From Methanobacterium sp. UBA410 (lineage in GTDB: Archaea; Methanobacteriota; Methanobacteria; Methanobacteriales; Methanobacteriaceae): DNA of 57,244 bases. The notes beneath the pieces were generated by a model, which was not told where the DNA came from, did not search any database, and saw only the letters and a list, made by a program, of their open reading frames with translations. How positions within the stretch are numbered: the stretch's first letter is position 1; each line of letters opens with the position of its first letter. The position numbers and the translations under genes are program-made. Shown in pieces: positions 9,829 to 19,514 of the stretch. Location: NCBI GenBank assembly GCA_002498385.1, contig DAHH01000016.1, positions 149,488 to 206,731 of the forward strand, in the 5' to 3' direction.

Positions 9829-11015
9829 AGCATTTCTCTCCCGCTTTTTTCTAAAAATCCAATTACATTTGAAAGTCTTTCAAGGTCAACTTTACGGATC
9901 ACAACATCGTTATGGGCCTTTTTCAAAAGATATGGATATCCTTCGGCACTGTTACCTTTTATAATCCTTAAAATATGTTTTATTTCTTCTTCTGTTGCCT
10001 CGTAGGGCAGTTCAAATTTCAGGATGTTTTTATGGTCCTCCAGTCTTGCATAAAATATGGTGAAGGTTAAGCCCTTGAAAAAATCGTTTAACACTGGAAA
10101 ATCTCTCTTCATTTCTTTGGAGATATTTAAGTAGCCTGGTCTTTTTTTACTGGTTTTTGAGGATAAATTCAAGTACATGGGCTTTGAATATCCTTGTTTT
10201 TTACTGTGTTTATCAAATACTGCCATATCCGGGATTTCAGACCTGAAATAGTCATTATTTGTTGAAGTTTTGGATATTGCCACAATTTTTTCCTTCATTT
10301 CCATGAGTTTGCTTATTACAAGCAGGTTTTCAAGGTTTTCAAGGTATATGACGGGTTCAACCTTGTCTCCATACTCATGCTCCATGGAACTGGAAAATCT
10401 GGAGGATGTTATGCCAGCGCATCCACGCATTGCTTCCATTTTTGAATCTCGAGCATTGCCACTGAAACTCTCGGTCCCCTGCCTGCATAACTCTTCATTT
10501 CTGCATAACTCTTCATTTTTATCCAGTTCTTTTTGAAGTTTTGGGAGGTATTTCTGCTTTATTTTTTCTTTTGTTTCAGTTGGAAGCTCATTTTCAAGTG
10601 GAAAAGGACGTATGAGGTTTCCGAGAATGGAGCCGTCAAAAAGGAGCAGATCCACACCGTAATGATTTAAAGCTTTTAGAGCATTTTTAATCTCAAATAT
10701 GCCCATATAATTTCTTAAACGATCCTCAACATGCCTGTGGTGGGGTATGATGTCTATTTCAGAACTTTCTATCCTCTGAATTTTCCTGTTGTAAACTAGG
10801 CACTCTGCATCAATTGCATAGAACATGAAACTTAGGTACTTCTTCTTGTTTATGCTGCCGTCCCCTGCAGATATTGTAACATCCAGATTGTTCTCTTCTA
10901 TGTTATAATCTGTCCAGAATCCCGCTGGATCAATTTTTGTACTGGTGAGATCGTTCAGCCTTTCATTTATACTGCTTTTCTTTCCAAGAGCTATTTCATA
11001 AAGCGAATCCAACAT
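9825..11015 (-). CDS. nurA: 5'-3' nuclease NurA
   Basis: End-resection nuclease acting with HerA. The acidic motif DGSINKKKY near residue 51 and a second DGSILGNL near residue 128 match the RNase H-like NurA active site. The C-terminal R-x-D-L-E-R-L segment is also typical. Residues about 165-215 hold a low-conservation insertion with a perfect in-frame duplication (NEELCR twice). The protein (396 residues) is on the long side for the family. It is the first gene of the operon and overlaps herA by 4 bp. Confidence 0.93.
   Translation of the reverse strand: MLDSLYEIALGKKSSINERLNDLTSTKIDPAGFWTDYNIEENNLDVTISAGDGSINKKKYLSFMFYAIDAECLVYNRKIQRIESSEIDIIPHHRHVEDRLRNYMGIFEIKNALKALNHYGVDLLLFDGSILGNLIRPFPLENELPTETKEKIKQKYLPKLQKELDKNEELCRNEELCRQGTESFSGNARDSKMEAMRGCAGITSSRFSSSMEHEYGDKVEPVIYLENLENLLVISKLMEMKEKIVAISKTSTNNDYFRSEIPDMAVFDKHSKKQGYSKPMYLNLSSKTSKKRPGYLNISKEMKRDFPVLNDFFKGLTFTIFYARLEDHKNILKFELPYEATEEEIKHILRIIKGNSAEGYPYLLKKAHNDVVIRKVDLERLSNVIGFLEKSGREML
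10483..10518 (-). repeat. In-frame 18-bp tandem duplication inside nurA
   Basis: CTGCATAACTCTTCATTT occurs twice without a gap on the plus strand, adding one NEELCR unit to NurA. It keeps the frame and lies between the two catalytic motifs. Confidence 0.9.
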
Positions 11016-11375
11016 GAGATCATTCCAGCCTTTAAACCATCTAAAATATTTCTTAATTGAATTTCAACGAATAAAATCCTTGTTTTCTAAATCTTTTGTA
11101 TAAAATAATTATTTTGTATACGATCTATTAAAAATTACTTTTAAAAAATTATTTTTCTAATAGTTTCCTGAATTAATCTGGCATCTGAAAATTTTCCCAG
11201 GGGCTGAAACCCTTTTTTACACCCAGATTTTTAAGATTAAATCGTTTGAAAAGGGACCATTCAACTGAACCTTTCCCAAACATGAGCTGGATCGCAAAAA
11301 CCATGCCAATTCATGATCCTCGATCATGTGGAAGAGTCCTGAAATTTATATGATCCAAAATTCAACCTACAAAAC
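11016..11375. other. Divergent intergenic region between nurA and a winged-helix gene
   Basis: No gene is visible. A hairpin CATGATC-CTC-GATCATG lies at 11312-11328. A TATA-like TTTATATGAT near 11343 lies about 30 nt before the ATG at 11376, suggesting a very short or absent leader for the downstream gene. The nurA promoter must lie near 11040-11110, where several TATA-like strings make a single choice unsafe. Confidence 0.5.
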
Positions 11376-11846
11376 ATGATTCACATAACTAAAAAGGAAA
11401 ACATGGTCCTGAATCGGGTGAAGTACTTCCAGTCCGAATATGAGGATGGTGTACCCTTCGAAATCCTGAAGCTGGACCTTGAAATTTCAGAGATAGAACT
11501 CAGGGATATTTTAAAGGTTTTAGAAGATAAAAAAGTTGTATCACAAAACCAGGACCATATAAAGGTGGAAAAATCCGATGAAATAAATGTTCTGGAATCA
11601 AAGGCTGAAGTTAAAAGGGAAGAACTGGATGATATGGAGAAAAAGGCCTTTGAAATCATGAAAAAACTTGGTGGAGAATCAAAACTCGTTTCAAGATACA
11701 TTTTAGAGGGGGAAATGCTTTACGGTGAATTGAAGTTAAGCACTCAGAAAACCTACAAATTGATCATCACCCTTGAGAAGAAGGGACTTATCAAAAAGGT
11801 TCAGATGAAAGATGGTGAGTATTACACCATTCAAAGTCCAGTTTAA
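11376..11846 (+). CDS. Small winged-helix-like protein of unknown function
   Basis: A 156-residue soluble, charged protein that I do not recognise as a named family. Residues about 8-62 and 82-150 each look like a winged-helix unit (helix, helix, then K-x-V-x beta-wing), joined by an acidic Glu/Lys-rich helix. The second half ends in LIKKVQMKDGEYYTI, a typical wing. DNA or RNA binding is therefore likely but inferred. An alternative ATG at 11403 has an AAGGA site; the first ATG has none but suits the TATA box spacing for leaderless translation. It is divergent from the end-resection operon. Confidence 0.7.
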   Translation: MIHITKKENMVLNRVKYFQSEYEDGVPFEILKLDLEISEIELRDILKVLEDKKVVSQNQDHIKVEKSDEINVLESKAEVKREELDDMEKKAFEIMKKLGGESKLVSRYILEGEMLYGELKLSTQKTYKLIITLEKKGLIKKVQMKDGEYYTIQSPV

Positions 11847-12053
11847 AATTTTTTTTATACCCTTTTAGGAGTCATCTTCCTAAATTGTGTTTATAACTCA
11901 CATCCAATAGTAGGGATCAAATTCTAAAGAAACTGAGACTAAATGAGAAATTTACGATCTTAATAAAACCAGAAAGTGAAATAGCAAATTTTAAATAATC
12001 CATTACAAAGATACAAATTTGATATAAACTAATCAACCAAAGAGGTGTAATGG

Positions 12054-12479
12054 ATGAATAAAAAACTAGTCGGTGGAGTAGTGATCCTTGTCCTGTTTGT
12101 GCTTATCATAGCCGCAATTTCAGGTTCGGGTTCAAACACCCAATCACAACCGCCGCTAAACGTGTCAAACATATCCGTAACAAGTCAAGGCTACGGCATG
12201 TACAACGTAAATACTAAAGTGGTTCCAAACAAAGATTTCAGCTATCTTGAAATGGCAGTTATATTTTATGATTCAGATGGTGCCGTTGTAGGCACTTCCC
12301 CATTAGTTTGGAATGTTAACGATGCTAAACAGGGACAGACTTATAAAGTCCAAGGAACTGCTACTGCAAATACAGGAACTTCACCTAAGAAGGCTAGCGT
12401 GTTCTTCTTTGATTCTGTATTTAGGGGTGGTGACACGTCTTCAGCCATTTGGGCTCAAAACGTGACATTAAAAGGTTAA
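12054..12479 (+). CDS. Membrane-anchored exported protein with FxLYD-like domain
   Basis: The 141-residue protein starts with a short basic stretch and one hydrophobic helix (residues about 5-23) followed by a Ser/Gly/Gln-rich linker. This suits an N-terminally anchored extracellular domain. The string VIFYDSDGAVVG near residue 70 resembles FxLYD domains, small beta folds found on archaeal and bacterial cell surfaces. Sequons NVS and NIS follow the anchor and NVT lies near the end. A GAGGTG site precedes the ATG. The role is unknown. Confidence 0.75.
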   Translation: MNKKLVGGVVILVLFVLIIAAISGSGSNTQSQPPLNVSNISVTSQGYGMYNVNTKVVPNKDFSYLEMAVIFYDSDGAVVGTSPLVWNVNDAKQGQTYKVQGTATANTGTSPKKASVFFFDSVFRGGDTSSAIWAQNVTLKG

Positions 12480-12979
12480 ATTTTCTTTTTTTCTTCTTTT
12501 TTTAGTTAAAAAATTCTTGTTTTTGGTGGTAGGTTCATGTCCGCTGTTCGTGTTTCAGTACCAAGATCACATCCGCGATTTTTCCATCCGATGTGATCAA
12601 AAATTTAACCACACAAAAATAATGTAGTTTTTCCTACACTCTGACATACGCCATGTTGTACAAATACAAAAGTAAAATCAAGAAAGGAGATAAAAAAGGC
12701 GTTTTATCAGACATTATAGTTTTAATAGTTAAAGGCGGAAATAATTGTCTAATAAATGTTTTTGTAACCCTAATGTGTGTTTTAATTTTACATTTTCGCA
12801 TGCGGGTTCTTTGTTCTTCCTCGTCATCATCTTCAATTAAAAGTTCTTCTAGAGTCATTCCGATAGTGTAGTGTGCCAGTCGGCCCTGTAACGTTCAGTT
12901 GTTGAATCTGAAAGATTTATCAGTTGTTATATTTCTTGAAAGTATTCTTTCTCATTCATATTTGTTTGTATCTTTTAAA
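12480..12979. other. Non-coding region with T-rich terminator and a dyad
   Basis: T-rich runs at 12481-12510 probably end the upstream transcript. A 9-bp dyad GATCACATC/GATGTGATC with a 16-nt loop lies at 12565-12598. Short frames on both strands at 12634-12871 lack support, although the minus one begins with an acidic string that could be a relic. No known RNA is recognised. Confidence 0.45.
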
Positions 12980-13477
12980 TTATAGGGTGTACAGTCCGGG
13001 CGGAAATTCTGATGGCGGTATATACATGACTTCTGCATATCCCCGTTTTAAAAGTTCCTGATTGAGGTTTACATTGCCAACGTACACCACTGCAAGGGTT
13101 CTGCCGTATTTATCGTGGTTTTTTGCATCATCCACATCGAGGTAAACTGTTTTTCCAAGGCACATGCTCTTCACAAAGTCTGTGGCATTCTGGTATCCTG
13201 GCTGACCCCTTTCTGGTGTGTTAACACCCACCAGCCTGATGCGGCCCACACCGTCCACATCGATGGTGTCGCCGTCAACAACATGGTAGCAGTACCCGCT
13301 TGCATCGTAGTGGGCAGGATGCTGTGATGTTGAACAATTTTCAGGTGCTGTCTGATTATAACTGGAATCTGTGTAATTAGAATCTGAGCTGTTTGAATTT
13401 TCAACACACCCTGAAACTGCAACCACCAAAAGGCAGATCAACACGAGCAAAATTTTAAGTAAAAATTTAAACTTCAA
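12980..13477 (-). CDS. Secreted lipoprotein thermonuclease (SNase-like)
   Basis: Extracellular nuclease of the staphylococcal nuclease fold. A signal segment with lipobox-like VAVSGC (residues about 19-24) precedes a Ser/Asn-rich linker with sequons NSS, NYT, NQT and NCS. The nuclease domain follows: VDGDT, RLVGVNTPE (catalytic Arg and Glu) and YGRTLAVVYV (second Arg). I chose a TTG start at 13477 because a strong GAAGGAGTG site lies just before it. A longer frame from a GTG at 13552 would put 25 polar residues before the signal peptide. The protein is 165 residues. Confidence 0.85.
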   Translation of the reverse strand: MKFKFLLKILLVLICLLVVAVSGCVENSNSSDSNYTDSSYNQTAPENCSTSQHPAHYDASGYCYHVVDGDTIDVDGVGRIRLVGVNTPERGQPGYQNATDFVKSMCLGKTVYLDVDDAKNHDKYGRTLAVVYVGNVNLNQELLKRGYAEVMYIPPSEFPPGLYTL

Positions 13478-13692
13478 TTGGCACTCCTTCTTTAAGTTTG
13501 GCGGATCAAACCGTATCTTTAATGTGGATCTGGCCACGTAAATAATATGCACTTTAAAGAAGTTAATATTATATGTATTAATGTTATATGAACTTATTTT
13601 GATCTTATGAATGCAGCAATGGATACATTTTAGTATAAAATTTGTTAATTATAAAAACAATTAGATCTAAATTACAATTTGGAGTGAAAATA

Positions 13693-14658
13693 ATGATTCT
13701 TATAGTAGGTGGAGCCGGTTACATAGGCTCACACGTTAACAAGGAACTGAACAAAAGAGGATATGAAACAGTTATTTTTGACAATTTAAGCTACGGACAT
13801 GAAGATTTTGTGAAGTGGGGAAACTTTGAACGGGTGGACCTTGAAGATGTCGAACGTCTAAGGGAGCTCTTCTGCAAATACCCCATAGATGCTGTTATGC
13901 ACTTTGCAGCCTTCACATACGTTGGAGAATCCGTTGAAGACCCCCAGAAGTACTACCTGAACAACCTGAAAAACACATTGAACCTGCTTCAGGTGATGCT
14001 GGAGTTTGACGTGAAGTACTTCGTGTTCTCCTCAACATGTGCAACCTATGGAAACCCGCTGAAAATCCCAATAACTGAAGATCATCCACAGAACCCTATA
14101 AATCCCTATGGAAAAGCAAAATTAATGGTTGAAAAGGTTCTTGAGGATTACAGCCTCGCTTACGGACTTAAATATGTTGCTTTAAGGTATTTCAACGCTG
14201 CAGGGGCTGATGCTGATGGTGAGATCGGCGAACTGCACGATCCTGAAACCCACCTGATACCCCTCATTCTGGATGCTGCATCCGGTAAAAGGGAAGATAT
14301 AAAGATATTTGGAACAGACTACGACACCCCAGACGGTACGTGCATCCGCGACTACGTTCACGTCACAGACCTGGCAGATGCCCATATAAAAGCCCTTGAA
14401 TACCTTAAAAATGGTGGAGAAAGTGATTTCTTCAACCTTGGAAATGGAAACGGATTTTCAGTGCGGGAAGTTATAGAAACTGCACGCAAAATCACCGGCA
14501 AAAACATAAAAGCTGTTGAGGACAGAAGAAGACCCGGAGACCCTCCTGTTCTTGTTGGAAGCTCCGACAAAGCCCGCAGAATACTGAAATGGGAACCAAA
14601 ATACGATGATCTGTCCAAGATCGTGGAGACTGCATGGAAATGGCATGAAAAACTGTGA
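13693..14658 (+). CDS. galE: UDP-glucose 4-epimerase
   Basis: Interconverts UDP-glucose and UDP-galactose with bound NAD, supplying galactose for surface glycans. The Rossmann motif GGAGYIGSH begins at residue 6. SSTCATYG provides the catalytic Ser region, and NPYGKAK the Tyr-x-x-x-Lys pair. The 321-residue length is normal. The ATG at 13693 with GGAG at 13681-13684 is preferred; a longer frame from 13642 adds 17 residues before the first beta strand without a ribosome site. galU lies convergent downstream. Confidence 0.95.
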   Translation: MILIVGGAGYIGSHVNKELNKRGYETVIFDNLSYGHEDFVKWGNFERVDLEDVERLRELFCKYPIDAVMHFAAFTYVGESVEDPQKYYLNNLKNTLNLLQVMLEFDVKYFVFSSTCATYGNPLKIPITEDHPQNPINPYGKAKLMVEKVLEDYSLAYGLKYVALRYFNAAGADADGEIGELHDPETHLIPLILDAASGKREDIKIFGTDYDTPDGTCIRDYVHVTDLADAHIKALEYLKNGGESDFFNLGNGNGFSVREVIETARKITGKNIKAVEDRRRPGDPPVLVGSSDKARRILKWEPKYDDLSKIVETAWKWHEKL

Positions 14659-14897
14659 ATTTGCCAGTGCTCTAATTTTTACCAGTTCCTCTAATTTTTC
14701 CTATTTTTACCTTTAAAATTTTATTTCAGTTCCTGTTCATTTTTCATACCCCAAAAAATTATTTTTTTACTCCCCAAAAGTTACAATGGTTATCTTAATC
14801 TGTTTTAATCATTTTTACTCCCGTTTTAATCATTTTTATTCCATAATTTCTAAAAAAATAAATAAAGAAGGTTGAAAAAAAGATTTTGATTAGAAAA

Positions 14898-14927
14898 GAT
14901 TTGATTAAACTAGATTTGATTAAACTA
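14898..14927. repeat. 15-bp tandem duplication (x2)
   Basis: GATTTGATTAAACTA occurs twice in a row, followed by a degenerate third start (GATTTGGTTGA). Confidence 0.85.
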
Positions 14928-15112
14928 GATTTGGTTGATTAAAATGAGGATTATTTTAAAAAAAAGATTTTAAAAAGAGATTTATTTTAATTTTAAACAT
15001 GACAACTCAAAATAGGGATTTAAATTTAAATTGTATAATTTAATCAATTTGAGGGTTAAGTATTGAAATTGGTTTAAATTTAAATGAAAATAAAGTTAAA
15101 TTAAAAATCAAT

Positions 15113-15151
15113 GAATTTGAATGATTTAAAATAGAATTTGAATGATTTAAA
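15113..15151. repeat. 21-bp tandem duplication (x2, second unit shortened)
   Basis: A unit beginning GAATTTGAATGATTTAAA repeats at a 21-bp period; the two copies agree over the 18 bp present in both. Confidence 0.85.
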
Positions 15152-15201
15152 GGATCTAAAAATTCAAAGGGTTAAAAATTTAAGGTATCTAAAAAATAAA
15201 C

Positions 15202-16053
15202 TCATGTTTTTTTCAGTATATCTATGAGATATTTCCTTAAACCGCCGTTCACACTCTCATCTGCCAGCGCCATTTCAATGGAGCTTTTGAGCCATTCAAC
15301 GGTGTTTCCTATATCATAGATCTTTCCATCAAATACATGGCCATAAACTGTATCAAGAGATTTCATTGCATCTGTAAGCTGAATTTCTCCTCCAACACCA
15401 GGTGTAACATTTTCAATGTGATCGAATATTTCAGGGCCGAGTATGTACCTGCCTGTTATTCCAAGGTTGGATGGTGCTTCAGAGAGCTTTGGTTTCTCAA
15501 CAAGATCTTCTATTTTGTAAAGGGAATCAGACACTTTTTCTCCCTTTATTATTCCGTACCTCTCAACTTTTTCATCTGGAAGCCTTTCTATTGCAATTGT
15601 AGATGACCCATACTTATCAAAGATGTCCATGAGCTGCTTTGTACAGGGAACCTTTGACTGGGTTATGGTGTCTCCGAGAAGAACTGCAAATGGATCACCG
15701 TCTATGTGCTTTTTAGCACAAAGAACAGCATCTCCAAGTCCCCTCTGCTTCTTCTGCCTCACATAGTAAATATCTGCCATCTCGGATATTGCCTTCACTT
15801 CCTTGAGGTTGTCCATTTTTCCACACTTTCTGAGGGAGTACTCAAGTTCGAAGGATCTGTCGAAATGATCCTCTATTGATCTCTTTCCCTTACCTGTTAT
15901 TATGAGAATGTCGTCAATCCCAGAGGCAACTGCCTCCTCAACAACGTACTGTATGGTTGGTTTGTTAAATACTGGAAGCATTTCCTTTGGTTGTGCTTTT
16001 GTAGCTGGTAAAAATCTTGTTCCAAGTCCTGCAGCAGGTATAATAGCTTTCAT
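15202..16053 (-). CDS. galU: UTP-glucose-1-phosphate uridylyltransferase
   Basis: Makes UDP-glucose from UTP and glucose-1-phosphate, the substrate of GalE encoded 1.3 kb upstream on the other strand. The nucleotidyltransferase motif GLGTRFLPATKAQPKEM begins near residue 9. The strings LLGDTI and GVGGEIQLTDA complete the family pattern. The 283-residue length is normal. Translation starts at an ATG preceded by AGGTGA. It is a single-gene unit, with a decayed transposase upstream. Confidence 0.95.
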   Translation of the reverse strand: MKAIIPAAGLGTRFLPATKAQPKEMLPVFNKPTIQYVVEEAVASGIDDILIITGKGKRSIEDHFDRSFELEYSLRKCGKMDNLKEVKAISEMADIYYVRQKKQRGLGDAVLCAKKHIDGDPFAVLLGDTITQSKVPCTKQLMDIFDKYGSSTIAIERLPDEKVERYGIIKGEKVSDSLYKIEDLVEKPKLSEAPSNLGITGRYILGPEIFDHIENVTPGVGGEIQLTDAMKSLDTVYGHVFDGKIYDIGNTVEWLKSSIEMALADESVNGGLRKYLIDILKKT

Positions 16054-16249
16054 TTACTCACCTGATAATCAATTTCTATAATTTTTTAAGATAATCATTT
16101 TTAATATAATACTTTCAAAATTAAGGTTGATAAAGTGATCCTTTTTTTTAGTTATCCCTTTTTTATATTCCTTCAAATATAAGTTTCCCCTATTTTTAAG
16201 TTTTCCCTATTTTTCCTGTAAGTTTTTAGGGTTTTAGTTTTTTTAGGTT

Positions 16250-17180
16250 TCTGAAAGCTTTTGCAGGCTGTTTTGGAGTTGTAACCCTGTGTTGTGATGA
16301 GTTCTGTTAAAAATACAGTTTAGTATGGTGGTTCTTTCGGCGAATGCTGGTGTATATTTGTGTAATTTTTCAGGCTTAATCCGGATTTGCACAATTTGAA
16401 AAAGTCTTCAATTTTACCACCTATGGGTTTATCATGTATGGGTTTGTAATGTTACCAGTTCTGTATTTTTTCGAATAATATCTTTTTTAAGGTGTTGTAT
16501 AGTTTTTTAGTCTGTGTTTCAGTCTTTTTTTTATCCTTAAATACCTGTAGAGGATAAATTAATCTGTCATCTAATTTTTGGATTTTGAAATTATCTTTTG
16601 GAAAAATTAAAGGAACGATTTTATAGCGTGAAATGCCTATTCGATAGTTTTAATAGCTGTAATACCCTTTATCGAATATTATTTGTATGCTCTTTTTCGG
16701 ATTATTCTCTGTTTTCGCAGGTTTCTCACGATTTCCTGAAAATATTTTTAGAATCGTGTGGGGGTGCTCCAGAGTGGATTATAAAATGGCAACAGGCATT
16801 GCAGACTGGTGCTCAATGATTATAGTTGCTTTAAATCCAATATAAAAATCCATAAAGGGGTATGAGTAACTCCATTTCAGATCCTGTTTTTCCAACTCTT
16901 TTTTTTAGAACGATATTTACGGTTAGTATTGTAAGTCTAAGTCTATAAATGTGGCATCAACAATAAATATACGTTTTCCACGTCTTTTTAAAGGTTTGAT
17001 CTGTATTAATATCCTGTTTACGATTTTAACGTACGTATCAAAGTTAAATCCTGATAAAATCCTGATAAAGATAAAAATCATGATAAAAATTCTGAGACCT
17101 GACTGGACCTCTGGAACGTCATCGGAGATTTTGAAGAATTTTTGCAACTTTTTGTCTCTTTTTAATTCTTGAGCAGAAAT
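16250..17180 (-). pseudogene. Decayed DDE transposase (IS4/IS5-like)
   Basis: Reading the minus strand in all three frames recovers an ordered transposase broken by several frameshifts and stops. An N-terminal part (17147-16923) ends RIFIVDATFIDLDL, with the first catalytic Asp region. A middle part reads GFKATIIIEHQSAMPVAIL and then SGAPPHDSK. Next come IIFDKGYYSY (second Asp region) and, after a stop, YRIGISRYKIVPLIFPK. The C-terminal pieces read KIEDFFKLCKSGLSLKNYT and ERTTILN. These strings resemble transposases common in Methanobacteriales. Terminal repeats were not found. The family assignment is from recalled motifs; the order of the pieces is seen directly. Confidence 0.75.
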
Positions 17181-17558
17181 TCAACGACAGTCGTATTGAA
17201 TAACATGGCTGTTAAAATGATTTTAATTGATAAAATCATCATATTAATGTTTTTAACGGTTTAAAAGGCCCAATATTCTTAATAGAACAAATATAAAAAT
17301 ATATTTTTAGGAATGAAACAGTTAGTGCACATTCAAATCATTAAAAAACAAAAAGAAACCCGTTCTTTTAATGCGAAAAATCTAAGACCCTAAAGTTTTT
17401 ATTTCTCTCTGTTAAATCTTTATTTCATCTAAATTTTTATAATACAGTTAAATTTGGAATTATTTTAATTTCTTTTGTATTATTTTAATTTATTCAAAAA
17501 AAATAGGGTTTATTGAACTGTAAATTGTCTAAAAACAAAAAATTGTCTAAAACAAAGT
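17181..17558. other. AT-rich intergenic region downstream of rfbA
   Basis: No gene is visible. Poly-T-rich strings on the minus strand directly after the rfbA stop (17559) suit a terminator. The rest may be residual mobile-element flank. Confidence 0.4.
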
Positions 17559-18626
17559 TTACAGGTTCACAAATGAGTTCTCACCAACAACGAATCTGCG
17601 GCCTTTAGGTAAACGATCATTTGCTGAAACTATCTTAGAATGGTTTCCAATGAGGCTTTCAACTATGCGCTCGTCGCAGGCAATGATAGAATCCCCAACA
17701 ATGATCGAGGCCTCTATTTCCCCGCCTTTTATCTTGGTGTTGTCGCCTATTGATGTGTAGGGCCCAACGTAGGCATTGATCTCGCAGTTTTCTCCAATAA
17801 TAACAGGACCTCTTATAACACTTCCCTCACGTACAAGAGTTCCCTTTCCGATTGAAACCCTTCCACGCACCTTGGCGCCCTTCTCGATCTTGCCCTTGTT
17901 GCAGGTTTTCAGGGCATCAAGAATTAGGTTGTTTGCTTCTAAAACATCTTCAGGCTTTCCTGTGTCCTTCCACCATCCCTCAACTACATGGGAGTCCACC
18001 TTCATCTGGGAATCCAGGAGCTTCTGGATAGCATCTGTGATCTCAAGTTCGCCCCTCCATGAGGGTTTTATGCTTCTTATGGAGTCAAATATTGATTTTT
18101 TGAAGAGGTAAATGCCCACGAGTGCAAGGTCGCTTTTGGGTTCCTCTGGTTTTTCAACCAGGTGAATAACTTCTCCTTCTCCGTTGAGCTCTGCAACTCC
18201 GAACTGCCTTGGATTTTCCACCTTCTGGAGGAGTATTCTTGCCTGGTACTTGGATTTTTCAAAGCCGTTGACAAACTCTTTTATCCCTGATTTGAGTATG
18301 TTGTCTCCAAGGTACATTATGAATGGTTCTTCACCTATGAAATCCTCTGCAACTGCAACTGCATGTGCAAGGCCCCTGGGTTCTCCCTGCATGATGTAGG
18401 TTATGTTAACACCGAACTTTGAGCCGTCTCCAACTGCATCCTTCACCTTTTCAGGCATGTTAGTTCCCAGAATAAGCCCTATGTCTGTTACACCAGCATC
18501 TCTTAGATCTTCTATTGCGTAAAATAAAACAGGTTTGTTTGCTATTGGTATTAACTGTTTTGGGCCTGTGTGTGTGAGGGGCCTTAGCCTTGTTCCATGG
18601 CCTCCCGATAAGATCAATCCCTTCAT
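17559..18626 (-). CDS. rfbA: Glucose-1-phosphate thymidylyltransferase, long form
   Basis: Makes dTDP-glucose, the first step of dTDP-rhamnose synthesis. The nucleotidyltransferase motif GGHGTRLRPLTHTGPKQ starts near residue 8. After about residue 240 a left-handed beta-helix segment of hexapeptide repeats follows (KGAKVRG, IGKGTLV, GPVIIGENCEINAYVG). This long form of 355 residues is frequent in archaea and actinobacteria. The ATG overlaps the rfbD stop by 4 bp, so the two are coupled. The opposite strand carries rfbC and rfbB, giving a full four-gene pathway. Confidence 0.93.
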   Translation of the reverse strand: MKGLILSGGHGTRLRPLTHTGPKQLIPIANKPVLFYAIEDLRDAGVTDIGLILGTNMPEKVKDAVGDGSKFGVNITYIMQGEPRGLAHAVAVAEDFIGEEPFIMYLGDNILKSGIKEFVNGFEKSKYQARILLQKVENPRQFGVAELNGEGEVIHLVEKPEEPKSDLALVGIYLFKKSIFDSIRSIKPSWRGELEITDAIQKLLDSQMKVDSHVVEGWWKDTGKPEDVLEANNLILDALKTCNKGKIEKGAKVRGRVSIGKGTLVREGSVIRGPVIIGENCEINAYVGPYTSIGDNTKIKGGEIEASIIVGDSIIACDERIVESLIGNHSKIVSANDRLPKGRRFVVGENSFVNL

Positions 18627-19492
18627 TTCATCACCTTTTTCATGTACTTCAATCCTTCTTTTGTGTTCAACATTTTTATTCCCAGATCTTTCTGGACTTT
18701 TTCAACATTTAACGATGAATCTTTCGGTCTTTTAGCTTTTTGAACAAAATTTGTACTTTTTATTGGATTTATGAGGCTTGAATCCAGGTCAAAAACCTCT
18801 GCAATGTTCACTGCAAAGTCGAACCTGTTGATCCGCTCATCTCCGACCGTGTGGTAAACCCCAGTTTTATCCATCTCAATTATTTTGATCATGGCCTCTG
18901 CAGCATTGTCTGCAAGTGTTGGCGAGTTGTACTGGTCTGTTACAATATTTATCTCGTTTCCATTTTTAAGTTCATTTATAACCCACGTTACAAAGTTCAT
19001 GCGTGTGTGCCAGCCGTACAAAACACTCACACGGGCCACAGCATAATTCAGATCGTGGTGTTCTTTTAAGAAATTTTCACCTTCAAGTTTTGTGCGGGCG
19101 TAGTGGCCCAGAGGATTTGTCTCATCATCTTCACGGTACATTCCCCTTTCACCATCAAAAACGAAGTCAGTTGAAACGTACACAAGCTTGCTACCTACCT
19201 TTTCACATGCTTTTGCAACGTTGTCCGTTCCTTTAGCGTTGATGTTCCATGCTTCATCCGGATGATCCTCGCAGTAGTCAACGTTGGTGAGTGCCGCTGC
19301 ATGCACCACAGCATCTGGATTTAAGGATGTTATTTTTTCTGCAACATCCTTCTCATTAGTTACATCAAATTGAACAGAATTTTCACCTGGATTTTTGTGG
19401 TAGGTTGTGATTATTTCATGGGTATCTCCTGCAACGTACTGGAATTTTGAGCCTAAAAGTCCGCTTCCACCTGTTATAAAAAGACGTTTCAT
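18623..19492 (-). CDS. rfbD: dTDP-4-dehydrorhamnose reductase
   Basis: Final NADPH-dependent reduction to dTDP-L-rhamnose. The Rossmann motif GGSGLLGSK begins near residue 8. The strings STDFVFDGERG and YARTKLEGE supply the Thr-Asp and Tyr-x-x-x-Lys active-site features of RmlD. The 289-residue length is normal. There is no ribosome site before the ATG, and a TATA box lies about 26 nt upstream, so the message is probably leaderless. It overlaps rfbA by 4 bp. Confidence 0.94.
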   Translation of the reverse strand: MKRLFITGGSGLLGSKFQYVAGDTHEIITTYHKNPGENSVQFDVTNEKDVAEKITSLNPDAVVHAAALTNVDYCEDHPDEAWNINAKGTDNVAKACEKVGSKLVYVSTDFVFDGERGMYREDDETNPLGHYARTKLEGENFLKEHHDLNYAVARVSVLYGWHTRMNFVTWVINELKNGNEINIVTDQYNSPTLADNAAEAMIKIIEMDKTGVYHTVGDERINRFDFAVNIAEVFDLDSSLINPIKSTNFVQKAKRPKDSSLNVEKVQKDLGIKMLNTKEGLKYMKKVMK

Positions 19493-19514
19493 GGTAATGG
19501 TTTAATAGGAATGG

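Larger units (their letters stand above)
14659..15201. other. Very AT-rich convergent intergenic region with short tandem repeats
   Basis: It lies between convergent galE and galU. It holds T-rich tracts near 14680-14830, a 15-bp tandem unit at 14898-14927 and a 21-bp imperfect tandem unit at 15113-15151. No gene or RNA is recognised; the composition suggests terminators for both flanking genes. Confidence 0.5.

Noticed and set aside
11312..11328. Terminator hairpin CATGATC-CTC-GATCATG
   Set aside because: It lacks a following T tract and is far from the ends of both flanking genes, so no function is assigned.
12634..12871. Opposed short ORFs of 72-74 codons
   Set aside because: Neither has a ribosome site, a recognisable domain or protein-like composition throughout; the minus one starts acidic but then turns random. 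Left as non-coding.
16598..16819. 73-codon plus-strand ORF
   Set aside because: The opposite strand here carries ordered transposase fragments, so the plus frame is fortuitous.
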